NCBI RefSeq assembly: GCF_007971225.1
Contig: NZ_CP042435.1
Coordinates: forward strand, 3,289,501 to 3,353,500
DNA: 64,000 nt
Source of the DNA: Panacibacter ginsenosidivorans
GTDB lineage: Bacteria > Bacteroidota > Bacteroidia > Chitinophagales > Chitinophagaceae
Direction of reading: 5' to 3'
The notes under the pieces were generated by a model. The model was not told the origin of the DNA and made no database searches. It saw only the letters and a list, made by a program, of their open reading frames with translations. Position numbers and translations under genes: made by a program. Shown one piece after another: positions 17,785 through 27,109 of the stretch (position 1 is its first letter; each line of letters begins with the position of its first letter).

Positions 17785-19413
17785 ATGAAAAAGATCACAC
17801 TCTTGTTTGCTGCTGTATGGGGCTGCTTTGTGGCCGTAGCGCAAACCGATTACAATTTTCCTGTTCAAAAGAAAATTGAAAACGGTATTATTGAAGGGAA
17901 CTACAATACCAAAGAAGGATTACAATTATTCTTTGGTATCCCATTCGCCAAGCCACCTGTGGGAAACCTTAGATGGAAAGCACCACAGCCTGTTGACAAC
18001 TGGAAAGGCGTTTTACAGACAAAAAAATTTGGGCCAAGGCCAATTCAGGGAATTGTATTTGGAGATATGAGCTCTAGATCTGCAGGCCTGAGTGAAGACT
18101 GTCTTTACCTCAATGTGTGGACGTCTGCAAAGCATGACACCAAAGGGCTCCCGGTACTGGTATATTTTTATGGAGGTGGCTTTGTAGCAGGCGATGGCTC
18201 TGAGCCAAGATATGATGGTGCAAGCATGGCAAAGAAAGGGATCGTTGCAGTAACGGTAAATTATCGGTTAAATATTTTCGGTTTCTTTTCACATCCTGAA
18301 TTAAGTGCAGAAGCATCTTATAAAGGTTCCGGCAATTATGGTTTGCTTGATCAGAATGCTGCGTTAAAATGGGTGCAAAAAAATATTGCAGCTTTTGGTG
18401 GTGATCCTTCAAAAGTTACTATTGCGGGTGAATCTGCAGGTTCTATTTCTGTAACTGCACAAATGGCCTCGCCATTATCAAAAGGATTGTTTGCAGGCGC
18501 TATTGGTGAAAGTGGTGCATCGATTAATCCAACCTTATCTCCGGTACCACTTAAAGACGCAGAAAAAACAGGACTTGATTTTGCGAAAAGCATTAATGCG
18601 CCAACACTTGCACAGCTTAGAGCTATGAGTACACAGGAATTATATGAATATTATATTGCTTCAAAAAGATTTGGATTCCCTACAGTTATAGATGGTTATT
18701 TCTACACCAAAACAGTTCCTGAAACTTTTAAAGCCGGTGAACAATCTAAAGTTCCTTTGCTTGTGGGCTGGAATTCTGCTGAAATTCCCGGCATGGCTTT
18801 TACACAGGGGCCTTACACGGATGAGAATTATGTAAAAAAAGTAAAGGAAGCCTACCCTAAAGATTATGAAGAAGTATTGAAATTATACCCGCATGGTTCT
18901 GAAAAAGAAATTGAATTATCTGCTACTGCATTGGCTTCTGACAGGTTTATTGCTTACAGCACATGGAAATGGTTTGATCTGCAGAGAAAGTACAGCAACC
19001 AGCCTGTGTACAGGTATATGTTCTCACGCATAAGACCACCATTGGCTGATAATTCTCTTACACCGGGCCTCGCAGGCGGCACAGTAAAAAGAGATGCAAA
19101 CGCATCTAAAATGCCCGCTCCTGTTGGTGCTGCACATGCTTCCGAGATCGAATATTGCATGGGCAATGTATACCTTGTAAAAGATTACGCATGGACGGAT
19201 GATGATTATAAAGTATCAGCAACAATGGAAGAATATTTTGCAAACTTTATCAAAACAGGAAACCCTAACGGCAAAGACCTGCCTAACTGGCCTGCTGCAT
19301 TAAAAGATGCACCTGACCCTGATATAATGATCATTAATGTAGAATCAAAAGCAGTGAAGGCAACAGATGATGCACGTTATCTTTTCTTAGATAAAGCGTA
19401 TGGGAATAATTAG
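17785..19413 (+). CDS. Secreted type-B carboxylesterase
   Basis: 542 aa from the ATG at 17785; the upstream TTG at 17746 falls in the palindrome and is rejected. A signal peptide (MKKITLLFAAVWGCFVAVAQ) is followed by the carboxylesterase/lipase type-B fold: GIPFAKPPVGNLRW, the oxyanion strand LVYFYGGGF, and the nucleophile elbow GESAGS with Ser217. A later His in the C-terminal part (HASEIEYCMGNVY) is the likely catalytic base. It probably hydrolyses esters outside the cytoplasm, perhaps acyl groups on plant polysaccharides or phenolics. It is followed by a terminator at 19525. Confidence 0.88.
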   Translation: MKKITLLFAAVWGCFVAVAQTDYNFPVQKKIENGIIEGNYNTKEGLQLFFGIPFAKPPVGNLRWKAPQPVDNWKGVLQTKKFGPRPIQGIVFGDMSSRSAGLSEDCLYLNVWTSAKHDTKGLPVLVYFYGGGFVAGDGSEPRYDGASMAKKGIVAVTVNYRLNIFGFFSHPELSAEASYKGSGNYGLLDQNAALKWVQKNIAAFGGDPSKVTIAGESAGSISVTAQMASPLSKGLFAGAIGESGASINPTLSPVPLKDAEKTGLDFAKSINAPTLAQLRAMSTQELYEYYIASKRFGFPTVIDGYFYTKTVPETFKAGEQSKVPLLVGWNSAEIPGMAFTQGPYTDENYVKKVKEAYPKDYEEVLKLYPHGSEKEIELSATALASDRFIAYSTWKWFDLQRKYSNQPVYRYMFSRIRPPLADNSLTPGLAGGTVKRDANASKMPAPVGAAHASEIEYCMGNVYLVKDYAWTDDDYKVSATMEEYFANFIKTGNPNGKDLPNWPAALKDAPDPDIMIINVESKAVKATDDARYLFLDKAYGNN

Positions 19414-19439
19414 AAACAATTTTGTGTACCCAACAGCAG

Positions 19440-19640
19440 TTCATCGATTGAGCTGCTGTTGCGTCGCACTCTTGTACTGCAATAAAAAAGGCATCAAGTA
19501 AAAATAAGATCATTTTATTTTAAGCATTCCTTCTATAAAATGAAGGAATGTTTTTTTATGCTTATGATAATGATCATTGCACAGTAAAGAAGAAGAACCT
19601 GAAGTGTGCGACGCAACAGGTGATGACGGTAGTAATATAG
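19440..19640. repeat. Inverted-repeat pair (B and B arms) enclosing a terminator
   Basis: The left core GTTGCGTCGCACTCTTGTAC is at 19458-19477. A diverged right core (GAAGTGTGCGACGCAAC) is at 19601-19617, followed by the AGGTGATGAC flank. A separate terminator hairpin lies between the arms at 19525-19557. Together they account for most of the 308-bp gap 19414-19721. Confidence 0.8.
19525..19557 (+). terminator. Intrinsic terminator after the type-B esterase
   Basis: Stem CATTCCTTC/GAAGGAATG (9 bp, perfect), loop TATAAAAT, then seven T. It lies 112 nt after the esterase stop, inside the repeat pair. Confidence 0.85.
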
Positions 19641-19721
19641 TTGACTACATAAAAATTACTCTTCATATTCTTCTTTTCTCAATTACTATTTATAGTAGAT
19701 TTATGGTTATAAATTTTTAGT

Positions 19722-20348
19722 ATGTCAAAAGTAGATTGGCCGGAAGCTGTAAAACCTTTACTCAAAAAATACAAAGACACAAAACATCCACTTGATTATG
19801 GCAACACCTATCAATTATTGGTAATGGTGGTTTTATCAGCACAGGACTCTGACAAACACATCAACCAGATTGCACCACAATTCTTTGCAGCATTTCCAAA
19901 TATGGAAGCACTTTCACAAGCAACGACTGATGCAATTGCAGAACTCATCAGTGATGTGAGAAATTTTGGCAATAAATCAAAATGGTTAAGTGAGCTTTCA
20001 AAGAAAATAAAGAAGGATAAAAATATTCCGCTAACCCTTGATGAATTGACTGAGCTGCCTGGCATCGGCCGCAAATCTGCTAATGTTATCAAACGTGAAT
20101 CTGGTGCGGAAGCAGAAGGAATTATTGTTGACCTGCATGTGGTACGTGTAGCACCAAGGCTTGGTATTGCAACGGGTACTGATCCCAAGAAAATTGAAAA
20201 ACAAATGATGGATGTATTGCCGCAAAAGCAATGGGATGCAGGCATGGCCATGTCTTTTCTTGGCAGAGAAATTTGCAGGCCTACCAACCCCAAATGCGAA
20301 GTGTGTGTTATGAATACAGTGTGTGCTTATTACCTCGGCAGTAAGTAA
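19722..20348 (+). CDS. Endonuclease III-like HhH-GPD DNA glycosylase with [4Fe-4S] cluster
   Basis: 208 aa base-excision-repair enzyme. The helix-hairpin-helix is LPGIGRKSANVI with the catalytic Lys118, and the catalytic Asp137 is in IVDLHVVRV. These match Lys120 and Asp138 of E. coli Nth. The C-terminal iron-sulfur ligands follow the C-x6-C-x2-C-x5-C rule (CRPTNPKCEVCVMNTVC). The length is normal for the family. It likely removes oxidised pyrimidines and cleaves the abasic site. It could be Nth itself or a paralogue, so no symbol is given. It is preceded by the repeat pair and has no obvious operon partner. The gap 20349-20521 shows nothing clear. Confidence 0.85.
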   Translation: MSKVDWPEAVKPLLKKYKDTKHPLDYGNTYQLLVMVVLSAQDSDKHINQIAPQFFAAFPNMEALSQATTDAIAELISDVRNFGNKSKWLSELSKKIKKDKNIPLTLDELTELPGIGRKSANVIKRESGAEAEGIIVDLHVVRVAPRLGIATGTDPKKIEKQMMDVLPQKQWDAGMAMSFLGREICRPTNPKCEVCVMNTVCAYYLGSK

Positions 20349-20521
20349 ATACTCAAAACTCGTTCTGCAAAGAATCAAATACTAATCAATCTTCGCACTG
20401 TTGATTAAATAATTAATTGCTGAAGTCACAGTAGCATTACAGCTTAATCATGGCGAAAGAAAGAAACGGGCAGTATATCTTTTCTTTCTTGACTTTTTTT
20501 GTGTCAATACAAAAAAGTAAA

Positions 20522-21790
20522 TCATATTTTCCAATCACCCCGCATCGGTTGATCTATATAGCTGTTTGCTTCAGCATCATCAATAAATAATTGCTTAACA
20601 GGATCAAACTTTAATGAACGATTCAGTTCCCACGCAATCTTTCCCATGTTTACAATAGTGCAGGAGCGGAAACCATTCATTTCATTCAATGCAAATTTTT
20701 TACGTTGTTTTACTGCTTCTACAAAATCAGTTACCTGTGGTGCAGGGTCCGGAAATGCCGCAAGCTTCGTTTGCAGGTCCGGAATATCAGACCTGAATTC
20801 AGGATATAATTTCCCTTTTGGTCCTTCTATGTAAGCAGCGTTTACATCTTTATTCTCACCATCTAAAATTATTTTGCAGCCATCTGCATACGTGTATTCA
20901 ATACGGTTGAAAATACCCACTGCATCTTTATCTTGCACAGGCGCATCGATCTCAACAGAGATAGGACTGGTATCATCTTTACCCAAAAAATACTGAATAG
21001 GGTCAATGTAATGCTGGCCCATATCACCCAATCCTCCACCATCATAATCCCAGTAACCACGGAATGTCTGGTGCACACGATGCGGGTTGTAAGGCTTTAG
21101 TGGTGCAGGTCCCAGCCAGCGGTCATAATCCAATTCTGGTGGAACAGGCAATGTTTCAAGATTTGTTTTACCCACCCAATAAAATTTCCAGTCGAACCCG
21201 GTGGCTTTATTCACGGTAACTTTTAATGGCCAGCCAAGCAAACCACTTTGCACTAATTTTTTTATTGGTGCAACGGTTGTTTTCATTCCATAGAATTCGT
21301 CGGTAAAACGAAACCATGTATTTAAACGAAAGATGCGTTGATGTTGTTGAACCACTTCTATCAACCGTTTACCTTCTCCAATTGTTCTTGTCATTGGCTT
21401 TTCGCACCAGATATCTTTACCTGCACGTGCTGCATCGGCTGCAATAATACCGTGCCAGTGTGGTGGTGTAGCAATATGTACAATGTCCACTTCAGGTAAG
21501 GCAAGTACTTCGCGGTGATCAGCAAATGTTTTTACATCTTTATCCAGCATCGCAGCCGCTTCTTTCAAATGATTGCTGTCCACATCACAAATTGCCACCA
21601 CACGGGTGCCCGCATAAGCAAAATGGTTGCGGCCCATAGAACCTACGCCAATCACAGCTTTCGTAAGCTGATCACTAGGTGGAATAAATCCACGGCCCAA
21701 TACATGTCTTGGAACTATTGTAAATGCTGCAACAGTGCCTGCTGCGTTCCTGAGAAATGATCTTCTTGATCTGGAATAGTTGCCTGCCAT
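20522..21790 (-). CDS. Gfo/Idh/MocA family oxidoreductase, Tat-exported
   Basis: 422 aa. It begins with a twin-arginine signal (SRSRRSFLRNAAGTVAAF) followed by the shared PRHVLGRGFIPPSDQL linker, then the Rossmann loop VIGVGSMGRNHF. This copy keeps the standard catalytic motif WCEKPMTRTI. A later GDMGQHYIDPIQYFLG provides the active-site His. It is the most standard and the shortest of three exported oxidoreductases in the window. The predicted role is periplasmic oxidation of a sugar or polyol with bound NAD(P). It stands alone, between the nth-like gene and an amidohydrolase. Confidence 0.88.
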   Translation of the reverse strand: MAGNYSRSRRSFLRNAAGTVAAFTIVPRHVLGRGFIPPSDQLTKAVIGVGSMGRNHFAYAGTRVVAICDVDSNHLKEAAAMLDKDVKTFADHREVLALPEVDIVHIATPPHWHGIIAADAARAGKDIWCEKPMTRTIGEGKRLIEVVQQHQRIFRLNTWFRFTDEFYGMKTTVAPIKKLVQSGLLGWPLKVTVNKATGFDWKFYWVGKTNLETLPVPPELDYDRWLGPAPLKPYNPHRVHQTFRGYWDYDGGGLGDMGQHYIDPIQYFLGKDDTSPISVEIDAPVQDKDAVGIFNRIEYTYADGCKIILDGENKDVNAAYIEGPKGKLYPEFRSDIPDLQTKLAAFPDPAPQVTDFVEAVKQRKKFALNEMNGFRSCTIVNMGKIAWELNRSLKFDPVKQLFIDDAEANSYIDQPMRGDWKI

Positions 21791-21920
21791 AAATTTTAAT
21801 TGAAGTGCTTATTGGAAGACTTGTAAAATAAACATTTTTTAAAAGCAATGTGGAAGAAGTATAAAACAAACCAATAAATGGTAAAATACTTTGAGCCCGG
21901 CTAATGAACAAGCATTAAAC

Positions 21921-21944
21921 TATCGTTGCGTCGCACACTTCTGC
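21921..21944. repeat. Intergenic repeat arm, leftward form B
   Basis: The core GTTGCGTCGCACACTTCTGC at 21925-21944 is diverged only at its 3' end. It lies 17 bp beyond the stop of the amidohydrolase gene and faces the arm at 23243 across that gene. Confidence 0.85.
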
Positions 21945-21961
21945 ATTCATCTCATTTTTGA

Positions 21962-23164
21962 TCATATAATTCGTTTTACTGCAGAGCTGAGAGTAATATG
22001 TTGATTATATAATTCATCAATCAGTACCACTCCGGGTTGTTTCCCCTTTTCAAAACTACCTAATACATCATCCATCTGCAAAGCTTTTGCACCATTGATC
22101 GTTGACCATTGCAATAATGTTTGTAACGCTATGTGTGGAAAATGTTGTGTTATGCTTTTCATTTCATCCAGCAAATTAAGGCTGTGATTACTGGCAAGGC
22201 TGTCTGTGCCTAAAACCATTTTACAATTATTTTTCATCAGCATGTCTATTGCAGGTACAGAATTCTCAATATATAAATTCGCATTGATGCATATACAAAA
22301 AAAAGTTTGCTGATTGCCGATTGCCGATTCACCATTAATAAAGGCCACATCTTCCTGCTTTGTAAATGTATTGTGTACCAGTATTACATTCTTTGCTGCA
22401 GCCAATTTATCAAAGTAAGATTGAAGGCTACTTTTTCCACTTAATACAAAATGGCTATGATCGATCTTCATCATTTCATACATACGCACAAAATCTCCTG
22501 CATTGCTCAGGAACAATTCATCTTCAAAAGCAGTTTCCTGGTTGTGAATGCTGATTGTTTTCCCGTCAAAATAAGGTTGTATGTATTTCCATAATTCGTT
22601 GGAAACAGAATATGGGGCATGGGGAACTAGAGAAGTTTTGGGTTGCGAATTGTGAGTTGTGAATTGTGAATGAGTAAACTCATCATAAAAACTTTTGCTT
22701 CTTTCAAAACGTGTTCCTGCGATTTGCGGCAGCCAGCCACTTACTTCTATAAAATTATAATACGCTAATCTTTGTTTTAATTTCTGGTGCAGGGTTAATG
22801 CATTATTACAGATGTCACCAACAGCCGTAATTCCATTAATCAGCATTTCATCTTCAGCTTTTGCAATAGCATCTAAAATTTCTTCTTCGCTAAAATGTCT
22901 TTCAGTTATTACTTTAAAAACAAAATCAACCAATCCTGTTTTTTCCGGAATTAATCCTTTCATATGGCTTAATTCCAGGTGACAATGGCAATTGATAAGG
23001 CCGGGTGATAATACCCCGCTGAATTTTTGAATGTCATCACCGGCATCCTGTGTTGAAACAATATCTTCTATTATACCTTTTTGGTCCGTGATCAATACAT
23101 TATTACCGTCAAGCAGCTGTGTACCTGTAAAAATCTGGTCTGCCTGGAATTTCCTGTAACTCAT
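21962..23164 (-). CDS. Amidohydrolase-superfamily deaminase (possibly aminofutalosine deaminase-like)
   Basis: 400 aa from the ATG at 23164; the frame extension to 23248 runs into a repeat arm and is rejected. The metal centre of the ATZ/TRZ chlorohydrolase-deaminase branch is visible: NCHCHLELSHMKG, LVPHAPYSVS, the HxxE in SIHNQETAFE, LVHNTF and GTDSLASN. The family includes guanine, S-adenosylhomocysteine and aminodeoxyfutalosine deaminases. The HLE form after the metal histidines resembles the futalosine-pathway enzyme of menaquinone synthesis, but no other men or mqn gene is in the window, so the substrate is uncertain. Confidence 0.82.
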   Translation of the reverse strand: MSYRKFQADQIFTGTQLLDGNNVLITDQKGIIEDIVSTQDAGDDIQKFSGVLSPGLINCHCHLELSHMKGLIPEKTGLVDFVFKVITERHFSEEEILDAIAKAEDEMLINGITAVGDICNNALTLHQKLKQRLAYYNFIEVSGWLPQIAGTRFERSKSFYDEFTHSQFTTHNSQPKTSLVPHAPYSVSNELWKYIQPYFDGKTISIHNQETAFEDELFLSNAGDFVRMYEMMKIDHSHFVLSGKSSLQSYFDKLAAAKNVILVHNTFTKQEDVAFINGESAIGNQQTFFCICINANLYIENSVPAIDMLMKNNCKMVLGTDSLASNHSLNLLDEMKSITQHFPHIALQTLLQWSTINGAKALQMDDVLGSFEKGKQPGVVLIDELYNQHITLSSAVKRII

Positions 23165-23238
23165 GCTGTAAAGATAACAGATGTATAAAGTGCCAAAAAC
23201 GCTTAATTTTGCTGCCCTTAATCGCCGATTAGCGATAA

Positions 23239-23285
23239 AGGCGTACAAGAGTGCGACGCAACGAAGCTTAATCAGAGCTTTGCTG
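23239..23285. repeat. Intergenic repeat arm, rightward form B
   Basis: The core GTACAAGAGTGCGACGCAAC at 23243-23262 is a perfect form B copy. It is followed by the GAAGCTTAATCAGAGCTTTG flank subtype. It lies between divergent genes, 50 bp before prfA. Confidence 0.92.
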
Positions 23286-23311
23286 TACGGCTCATAAAAA
23301 TTCTCAAAAAA

Positions 23312-24376
23312 ATGTTAGACCAGTTAGATGCTATAAAAGCCAGGTTTGAGCAGGTGGGCGTTGCTTTAACGAATCCTGAAATTATTAATAACCAGACGGA
23401 GTTTCAGCAATACAGCAAGGAATACCGGCAGTTAGAAAAAATTGTGAAGCCTTACGAGGAATATCAGAAGGTATCTGCTGACTACACTTTTGCCAAAGAA
23501 AGTTTGAATGGCAGCGATGAAGAATTGCGTGAACTGGCAAAAATGGAATTGCCCGAACTGGAAGATAAAAAAGAGGCACTCGAAAAAGAGCTAACTAAAT
23601 TATTGATTCCAAAAGATCCGCAGGACGATAAGAATGCAGTGCTTGAAATTCGTGCAGGAACCGGTGGAGATGAAGCATCTTTATTTGCCGGTGATCTGCT
23701 GGGCATGTATTTAAGATATTGTGCAAAGAAGGGCTGGAAGACAGCTATTGTGAGTGAAAGTGAGGGAACAGTTGGTGGTTATAAAGAAGTAGTGGTTGAA
23801 GTGCAGGGCGAGGATGTGTATGGTACTTTGAAATTTGAAAGCGGCGTGCATCGTGTGCAGCGTGTACCTGATACAGAAACACAGGGCCGCGTGCATACAT
23901 CTGCTGCAACGGTTGCTGTAATGCCCGAAGCAGAAGAAGTAGATTTTGAATTAAACCCCGCCGATGTAAAAATGGAAACAGCACGAAGTGGTGGTGCTGG
24001 TGGACAGAACGTGAACAAAGTGGAAACAAAAGTTATGTTGACACACATTCCAACAGGAACCGTAGTTGTGTGCCAAACGGAACGCAGCCAGCTTGGCAAC
24101 CGCGAAAAAGCTATGACGATGTTACGTACAAGACTATATGAGGAACAGGTGCGTAAACATGAAGAGGAAATTGCGCGTCATCGTAAAACACTGGTGAGTA
24201 CAGGAGATCGCAGCGCAAAGATTCGAACATACAACTGGCCGCAGGGAAGGGTTACCGATCATCGTATCGGGCTTACATCATACAATTTGCCCGCTGTAAT
24301 CGGCGGCGATATAGATGAATTCATAGAAGCATTACAAGTAGCGGAGAATGCAGAGAAAATGGTAAAACAGAATTAG
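23312..24376 (+). CDS. prfA: Peptide chain release factor 1
   Basis: 354 aa class-I release factor recognising UAA and UAG stop codons. The universal GGQ motif is at 230-232 ([14 protein letters not shown]). The codon-recognition region reads [20 protein letters not shown], the PxT form typical of RF1 rather than the SPF form of RF2. The length is normal for RF1. The ATG at 23312 gives [16 protein letters not shown], the usual RF1 beginning. The downstream glycosyltransferase-gldC-yqeY-cvpA genes run in the same direction, but a repeat arm lies between. Confidence 0.95.
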   Translation: MLDQLDAIKARFEQVGVALTNPEIINNQTEFQQYSKEYRQLEKIVKPYEEYQKVSADYTFAKESLNGSDEELRELAKMELPELEDKKEALEKELTKLLIPKDPQDDKNAVLEIRAGTGGDEASLFAGDLLGMYLRYCAKKGWKTAIVSESEGTVGGYKEVVVEVQGEDVYGTLKFESGVHRVQRVPDTETQGRVHTSAATVAVMPEAEEVDFELNPADVKMETARSGGAGGQNVNKVETKVMLTHIPTGTVVVCQTERSQLGNREKAMTMLRTRLYEEQVRKHEEEIARHRKTLVSTGDRSAKIRTYNWPQGRVTDHRIGLTSYNLPAVIGGDIDEFIEALQVAENAEKMVKQN

Positions 24377-24439
24377 ACATTTTTGAGGTTTACTTTTATA
24401 AACGGGAGTTATTTTGGAGCCAAACTAAAACTCTTTTTT

Positions 24440-24467
24440 CATCGTTCCTTGCGTTGCACACTTGTAC
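24440..24467. repeat. Intergenic repeat arm, leftward form B, diverged
   Basis: CTTGCGTTGCACACTTGTAC at 24448-24467 matches the B core except at the first bases and one internal base, and is preceded by TCATCGTT. It lies between prfA and the glycosyltransferase gene. Confidence 0.7.
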
Positions 24468-24513
24468 AGGGGAATATATATTGAACAGTAAAAAATCTCA
24501 GGGGCCGGGGTAT

Positions 24514-25614
24514 ATGCGTATAGCACTTATACATCACAGTGATGATCTCTCCAATGATTATGCCGCTTACCTTGCGGCATTACTGGATGAAATAGCCACT
24601 TCAAAAGAATATGTGATCAAAGATTATGATCATGTGGTAAATGCAAGAGAAAGCATCAAAGAAGAAAATGTTTTACTCCACATCGTTATTCCCGCAAACA
24701 GTAGTTTTTCTTTAAAGTACTGGTATAGCTATAAACTGGCACGCATCTTAAAGAAATACAGGATGGATAAAACGCTTTGCCTGTATGGTGTTTGCACTTC
24801 TTCCAACATTGATCAAATACTGGTTGTGCCGGATATGGCTTTGCTGCGGCCGCAAAAAGGAATGTTGTTGTGGCAACAGTTCGCCACTTCAAAAATGAAG
24901 GAAAGCTTACAACTGGCCGCTTCCGTATTAACTTATTCAGCCACTGCTGCAGAAGCTGTAAGGGCCGTTACAAATATTGAAAAAAAAATAAACGTGATCC
25001 CCTATACAGCCCCAGAGATTTTTGTGCCTATGGAATGGCATAACAAGCTCTATGTAAAAAGCCGGTATGCACAGAACAAGGAATATTTTATTGCTATCTT
25101 ACCAGATAACAATGAAGCTGTTTTTGTTGACCTGTTAAAAGCCTATTCAAAATTCAAGAAGTGGCAGCAAAGCGGTATGAAACTGATATTGTTGCCCAAA
25201 GAAGAAGGTTTTTCAAAAGCTATAGAACAAAAGCTGGATACTTATAAATACCGCGAAGATGTAAGTCTGGTAAATGATGCAGACAAAAAAGATGTTGCCG
25301 ATCTGATTGCCGCTGCTTACGCCTTATTACATCCGGCTATGAACGATGCAGACCTTTGGCCGATGATCATTGCATTGCAATGTAATACGCCGGTTATTAC
25401 AACAAACCAGGAAAGTTTAAATGAATATGGTGGCGAAGCGGCTGTGTATGTTGCAGAAAAAGATCCCGAAGCTTTTGGTGATAAACTTAATCAGCTATAC
25501 AAAGAAGAAGAGCAGAAAACTAAAATGGTGGAAGCCGCTGCACTTCAAACGGCCAATTATAAACAGCAGGATTTCACAGAACAACTATGGCAATTACTGA
25601 CACAACAACAGTAA
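24514..25614 (+). CDS. Glycosyltransferase family 4-like protein
   Basis: 366 aa from the ATG at 24514 (MRIALIHHSDDLSNDYAAYL); the frame start at 24454 lies in the repeat arm. The protein has the two-Rossmann GT-B layout. The C-terminal domain carries DVADLIAAAYALLHPAMNDA and the region CNTPVITTNQESLNEYGG, which resembles the donor-binding loop of GT4 enzymes. The N-terminal half is poorly conserved, so the sugar acceptor is unknown. It heads a probable operon with gldC, yqeY and cvpA; gaps are 57, 33 and 41 bp. Confidence 0.78.
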   Translation: MRIALIHHSDDLSNDYAAYLAALLDEIATSKEYVIKDYDHVVNARESIKEENVLLHIVIPANSSFSLKYWYSYKLARILKKYRMDKTLCLYGVCTSSNIDQILVVPDMALLRPQKGMLLWQQFATSKMKESLQLAASVLTYSATAAEAVRAVTNIEKKINVIPYTAPEIFVPMEWHNKLYVKSRYAQNKEYFIAILPDNNEAVFVDLLKAYSKFKKWQQSGMKLILLPKEEGFSKAIEQKLDTYKYREDVSLVNDADKKDVADLIAAAYALLHPAMNDADLWPMIIALQCNTPVITTNQESLNEYGGEAAVYVAEKDPEAFGDKLNQLYKEEEQKTKMVEAAALQTANYKQQDFTEQLWQLLTQQQ

Positions 25615-25638
25615 TAAAAGATGGTATATCTTTTGACT

Positions 25639-25646
25639 TAGTTTTG
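25639..25646 (+). promoter_or_regulatory. Possible -7 box (TAGTTTTG) before gldC
   Basis: TAGTTTTG fits TAnnTTTG, 26 nt upstream of the gldC ATG. It suggests an internal promoter in the operon. The -33 element is not obvious. Confidence 0.35.
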
Positions 25647-25671
25647 CGCACCGTTTTAACATTAGAGCAAT

Positions 25672-26016
25672 ATGCAAACATCAACAATTACAATTGACGT
25701 ACATCTGGATAATGACAAAGTACCCGAGCAGATCAACTGGAAAGCAGACAGCAGCACTGCCGCAGAAGCTCAGCATGCAAAAGCAGTAATGCTTTCTTTC
25801 TGGGATGGTGCAGATAAAAGTGCCTTACGCATTGACCTTTGGACAAAAGATATGATGGTAGATGAAATGGCCGATTTCTTTTATCAAACGCTCATCACCA
25901 TGGCTGATACTTACAACCGGGCCACACACAACCAGGAGATGGTAGATGATATGAAAAAATTTGCCAAAGATTTTTATAATAAGTTTCGTGAGCAACAGTT
26001 GAAGGAAAGCAAGTAA
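25672..26016 (+). CDS. gldC: Gliding motility protein GldC
   Basis: 114 aa small soluble protein matching GldC along its length: ITIDVHLDNDKVPEQINWKA, the ALRIDLWTKDMMVDEMADFF block and the C-terminal helix MKKFAKDFYNKFREQQ. GldC is an accessory protein of Bacteroidota gliding motility; in Flavobacterium it improves motility but is not strictly required. No other gld or spr gene is in the window. Its neighbours suggest that it is carried in a general cell-envelope operon. Confidence 0.9.
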   Translation: MQTSTITIDVHLDNDKVPEQINWKADSSTAAEAQHAKAVMLSFWDGADKSALRIDLWTKDMMVDEMADFFYQTLITMADTYNRATHNQEMVDDMKKFAKDFYNKFREQQLKESK

Positions 26017-26049
26017 GAAAAAAAGAATTTTAAACTATAAACTTTACAT

Positions 26050-26502
26050 ATGAGTTTAGAACAAAACATCATGGCCGAAATGAAAGATGCCATGAAATCT
26101 AAGAACGAAGCTGTTTTGCGTAGCCTGCGTGCTATAAAAGCAGAGATCATAAAAGCAAAGACAGAACCCGGTGCAAACGGCCAGATCTCTGAAGACACGG
26201 AATTAAAAATGTTGCAGAAAATGGTAAAGCAGCGTAAAGATTCATTGGAAATTTACCAGCAGCAAAACCGTGCAGACCTTGCGCAAAAAGAAGTAGAAGA
26301 AATTGCAGTAATAGAAAAATTTCTTCCTAAACAATTAAGTGAGGCTGAGTTAAAAGAAGCTTTGGCAAAGATCATTACAGAAGTTGGTGCAGCATCTCCT
26401 GCTGATATGGGTAAGGTTATGGGCGCTGCCACTAAACAGCTTGCAGGCAAAGCTGATGGCAAAGCAATTTCCGCTGCTGTAAAAGAGTTACTTAGCAAAT
26501 AA
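26050..26502 (+). CDS. GatB/YqeY domain protein
   Basis: 150 aa, matching YqeY-type proteins that share the C-terminal tRNA-binding domain of the GatB amidotransferase subunit. Visible segments are IMAEMKDAMKSKNEAVLRSL, the central EIAVIEKFLPKQLSEAEL and the end MGKVMGAATKQLAGKADG. The precise role is unproven; tRNA-related binding is assumed from the domain. It lies 33 bp after gldC and 41 bp before the CvpA gene, in one transcription unit. Confidence 0.9.
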   Translation: MSLEQNIMAEMKDAMKSKNEAVLRSLRAIKAEIIKAKTEPGANGQISEDTELKMLQKMVKQRKDSLEIYQQQNRADLAQKEVEEIAVIEKFLPKQLSEAELKEALAKIITEVGAASPADMGKVMGAATKQLAGKADGKAISAAVKELLSK

Positions 26503-26543
26503 ATTATCGGCAGCAGCGTTTATTACTTTATTAAATTGCTGCT

Positions 26544-27080
26544 ATGTTCATCGATATCATTGCAATTATTATACTGGCCATGGCAATCTTTAAAGGATAC
26601 AGCCGTGGCCTTATTGTTTCTATACTTTCGTTTTTTGCCATCATCATTGGTCTTGCAGCAGCAATGAAATTGTCTGTTACTGTAGCAGCGTGGCTGCAAA
26701 ACAATACCAATGTCGGTACCCAATGGTTGCCTTTTCTTTCTTTCATCATCATTATGATCTTTGTTATTTTACTGGTGCGATGGATAGCCAATCTTGCACA
26801 GGCCGCGATAGAAGTTGTATTGCTGGGGTGGTTAAATAAATTAGGCGGCATCATACTTTACATGCTGCTTTACATGATGGTGTACAGCGTGCTTTTATTT
26901 TATGCAACACAAATGGGGTTGCTAAAAGAAGAAACCATACAAGCTTCTCAAACATACGCTATTATTGAACCCTGGGGCCCGCAGGTCATCAATGCGCTGG
27001 GTTATATTCTTCCCTTCTTTAAAGATATGTTTAAAGATCTTCAGGAATTCTTTGGAGGCATTGCAGGAAATACTGCCTGA
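26544..27080 (+). CDS. CvpA family membrane protein
   Basis: 178 aa with four hydrophobic segments (about 2-22, 26-50, 62-85 and 100-120) and a polar C-terminal tail, the normal CvpA/colicin V production layout. The N-terminal block FIDIIAIIILAMAIFKGYSR is typical. CvpA proteins are inner-membrane proteins linked to envelope homeostasis; their activity is not known. It is the last gene of the operon starting at 24514 and is followed 38 bp later by a repeat pair. Confidence 0.9.
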   Translation: MFIDIIAIIILAMAIFKGYSRGLIVSILSFFAIIIGLAAAMKLSVTVAAWLQNNTNVGTQWLPFLSFIIIMIFVILLVRWIANLAQAAIEVVLLGWLNKLGGIILYMLLYMMVYSVLLFYATQMGLLKEETIQASQTYAIIEPWGPQVINALGYILPFFKDMFKDLQEFFGGIAGNTA

Positions 27081-27109
27081 TTTTTTTGTACTTAACAACG
27101 GTACTTTTA

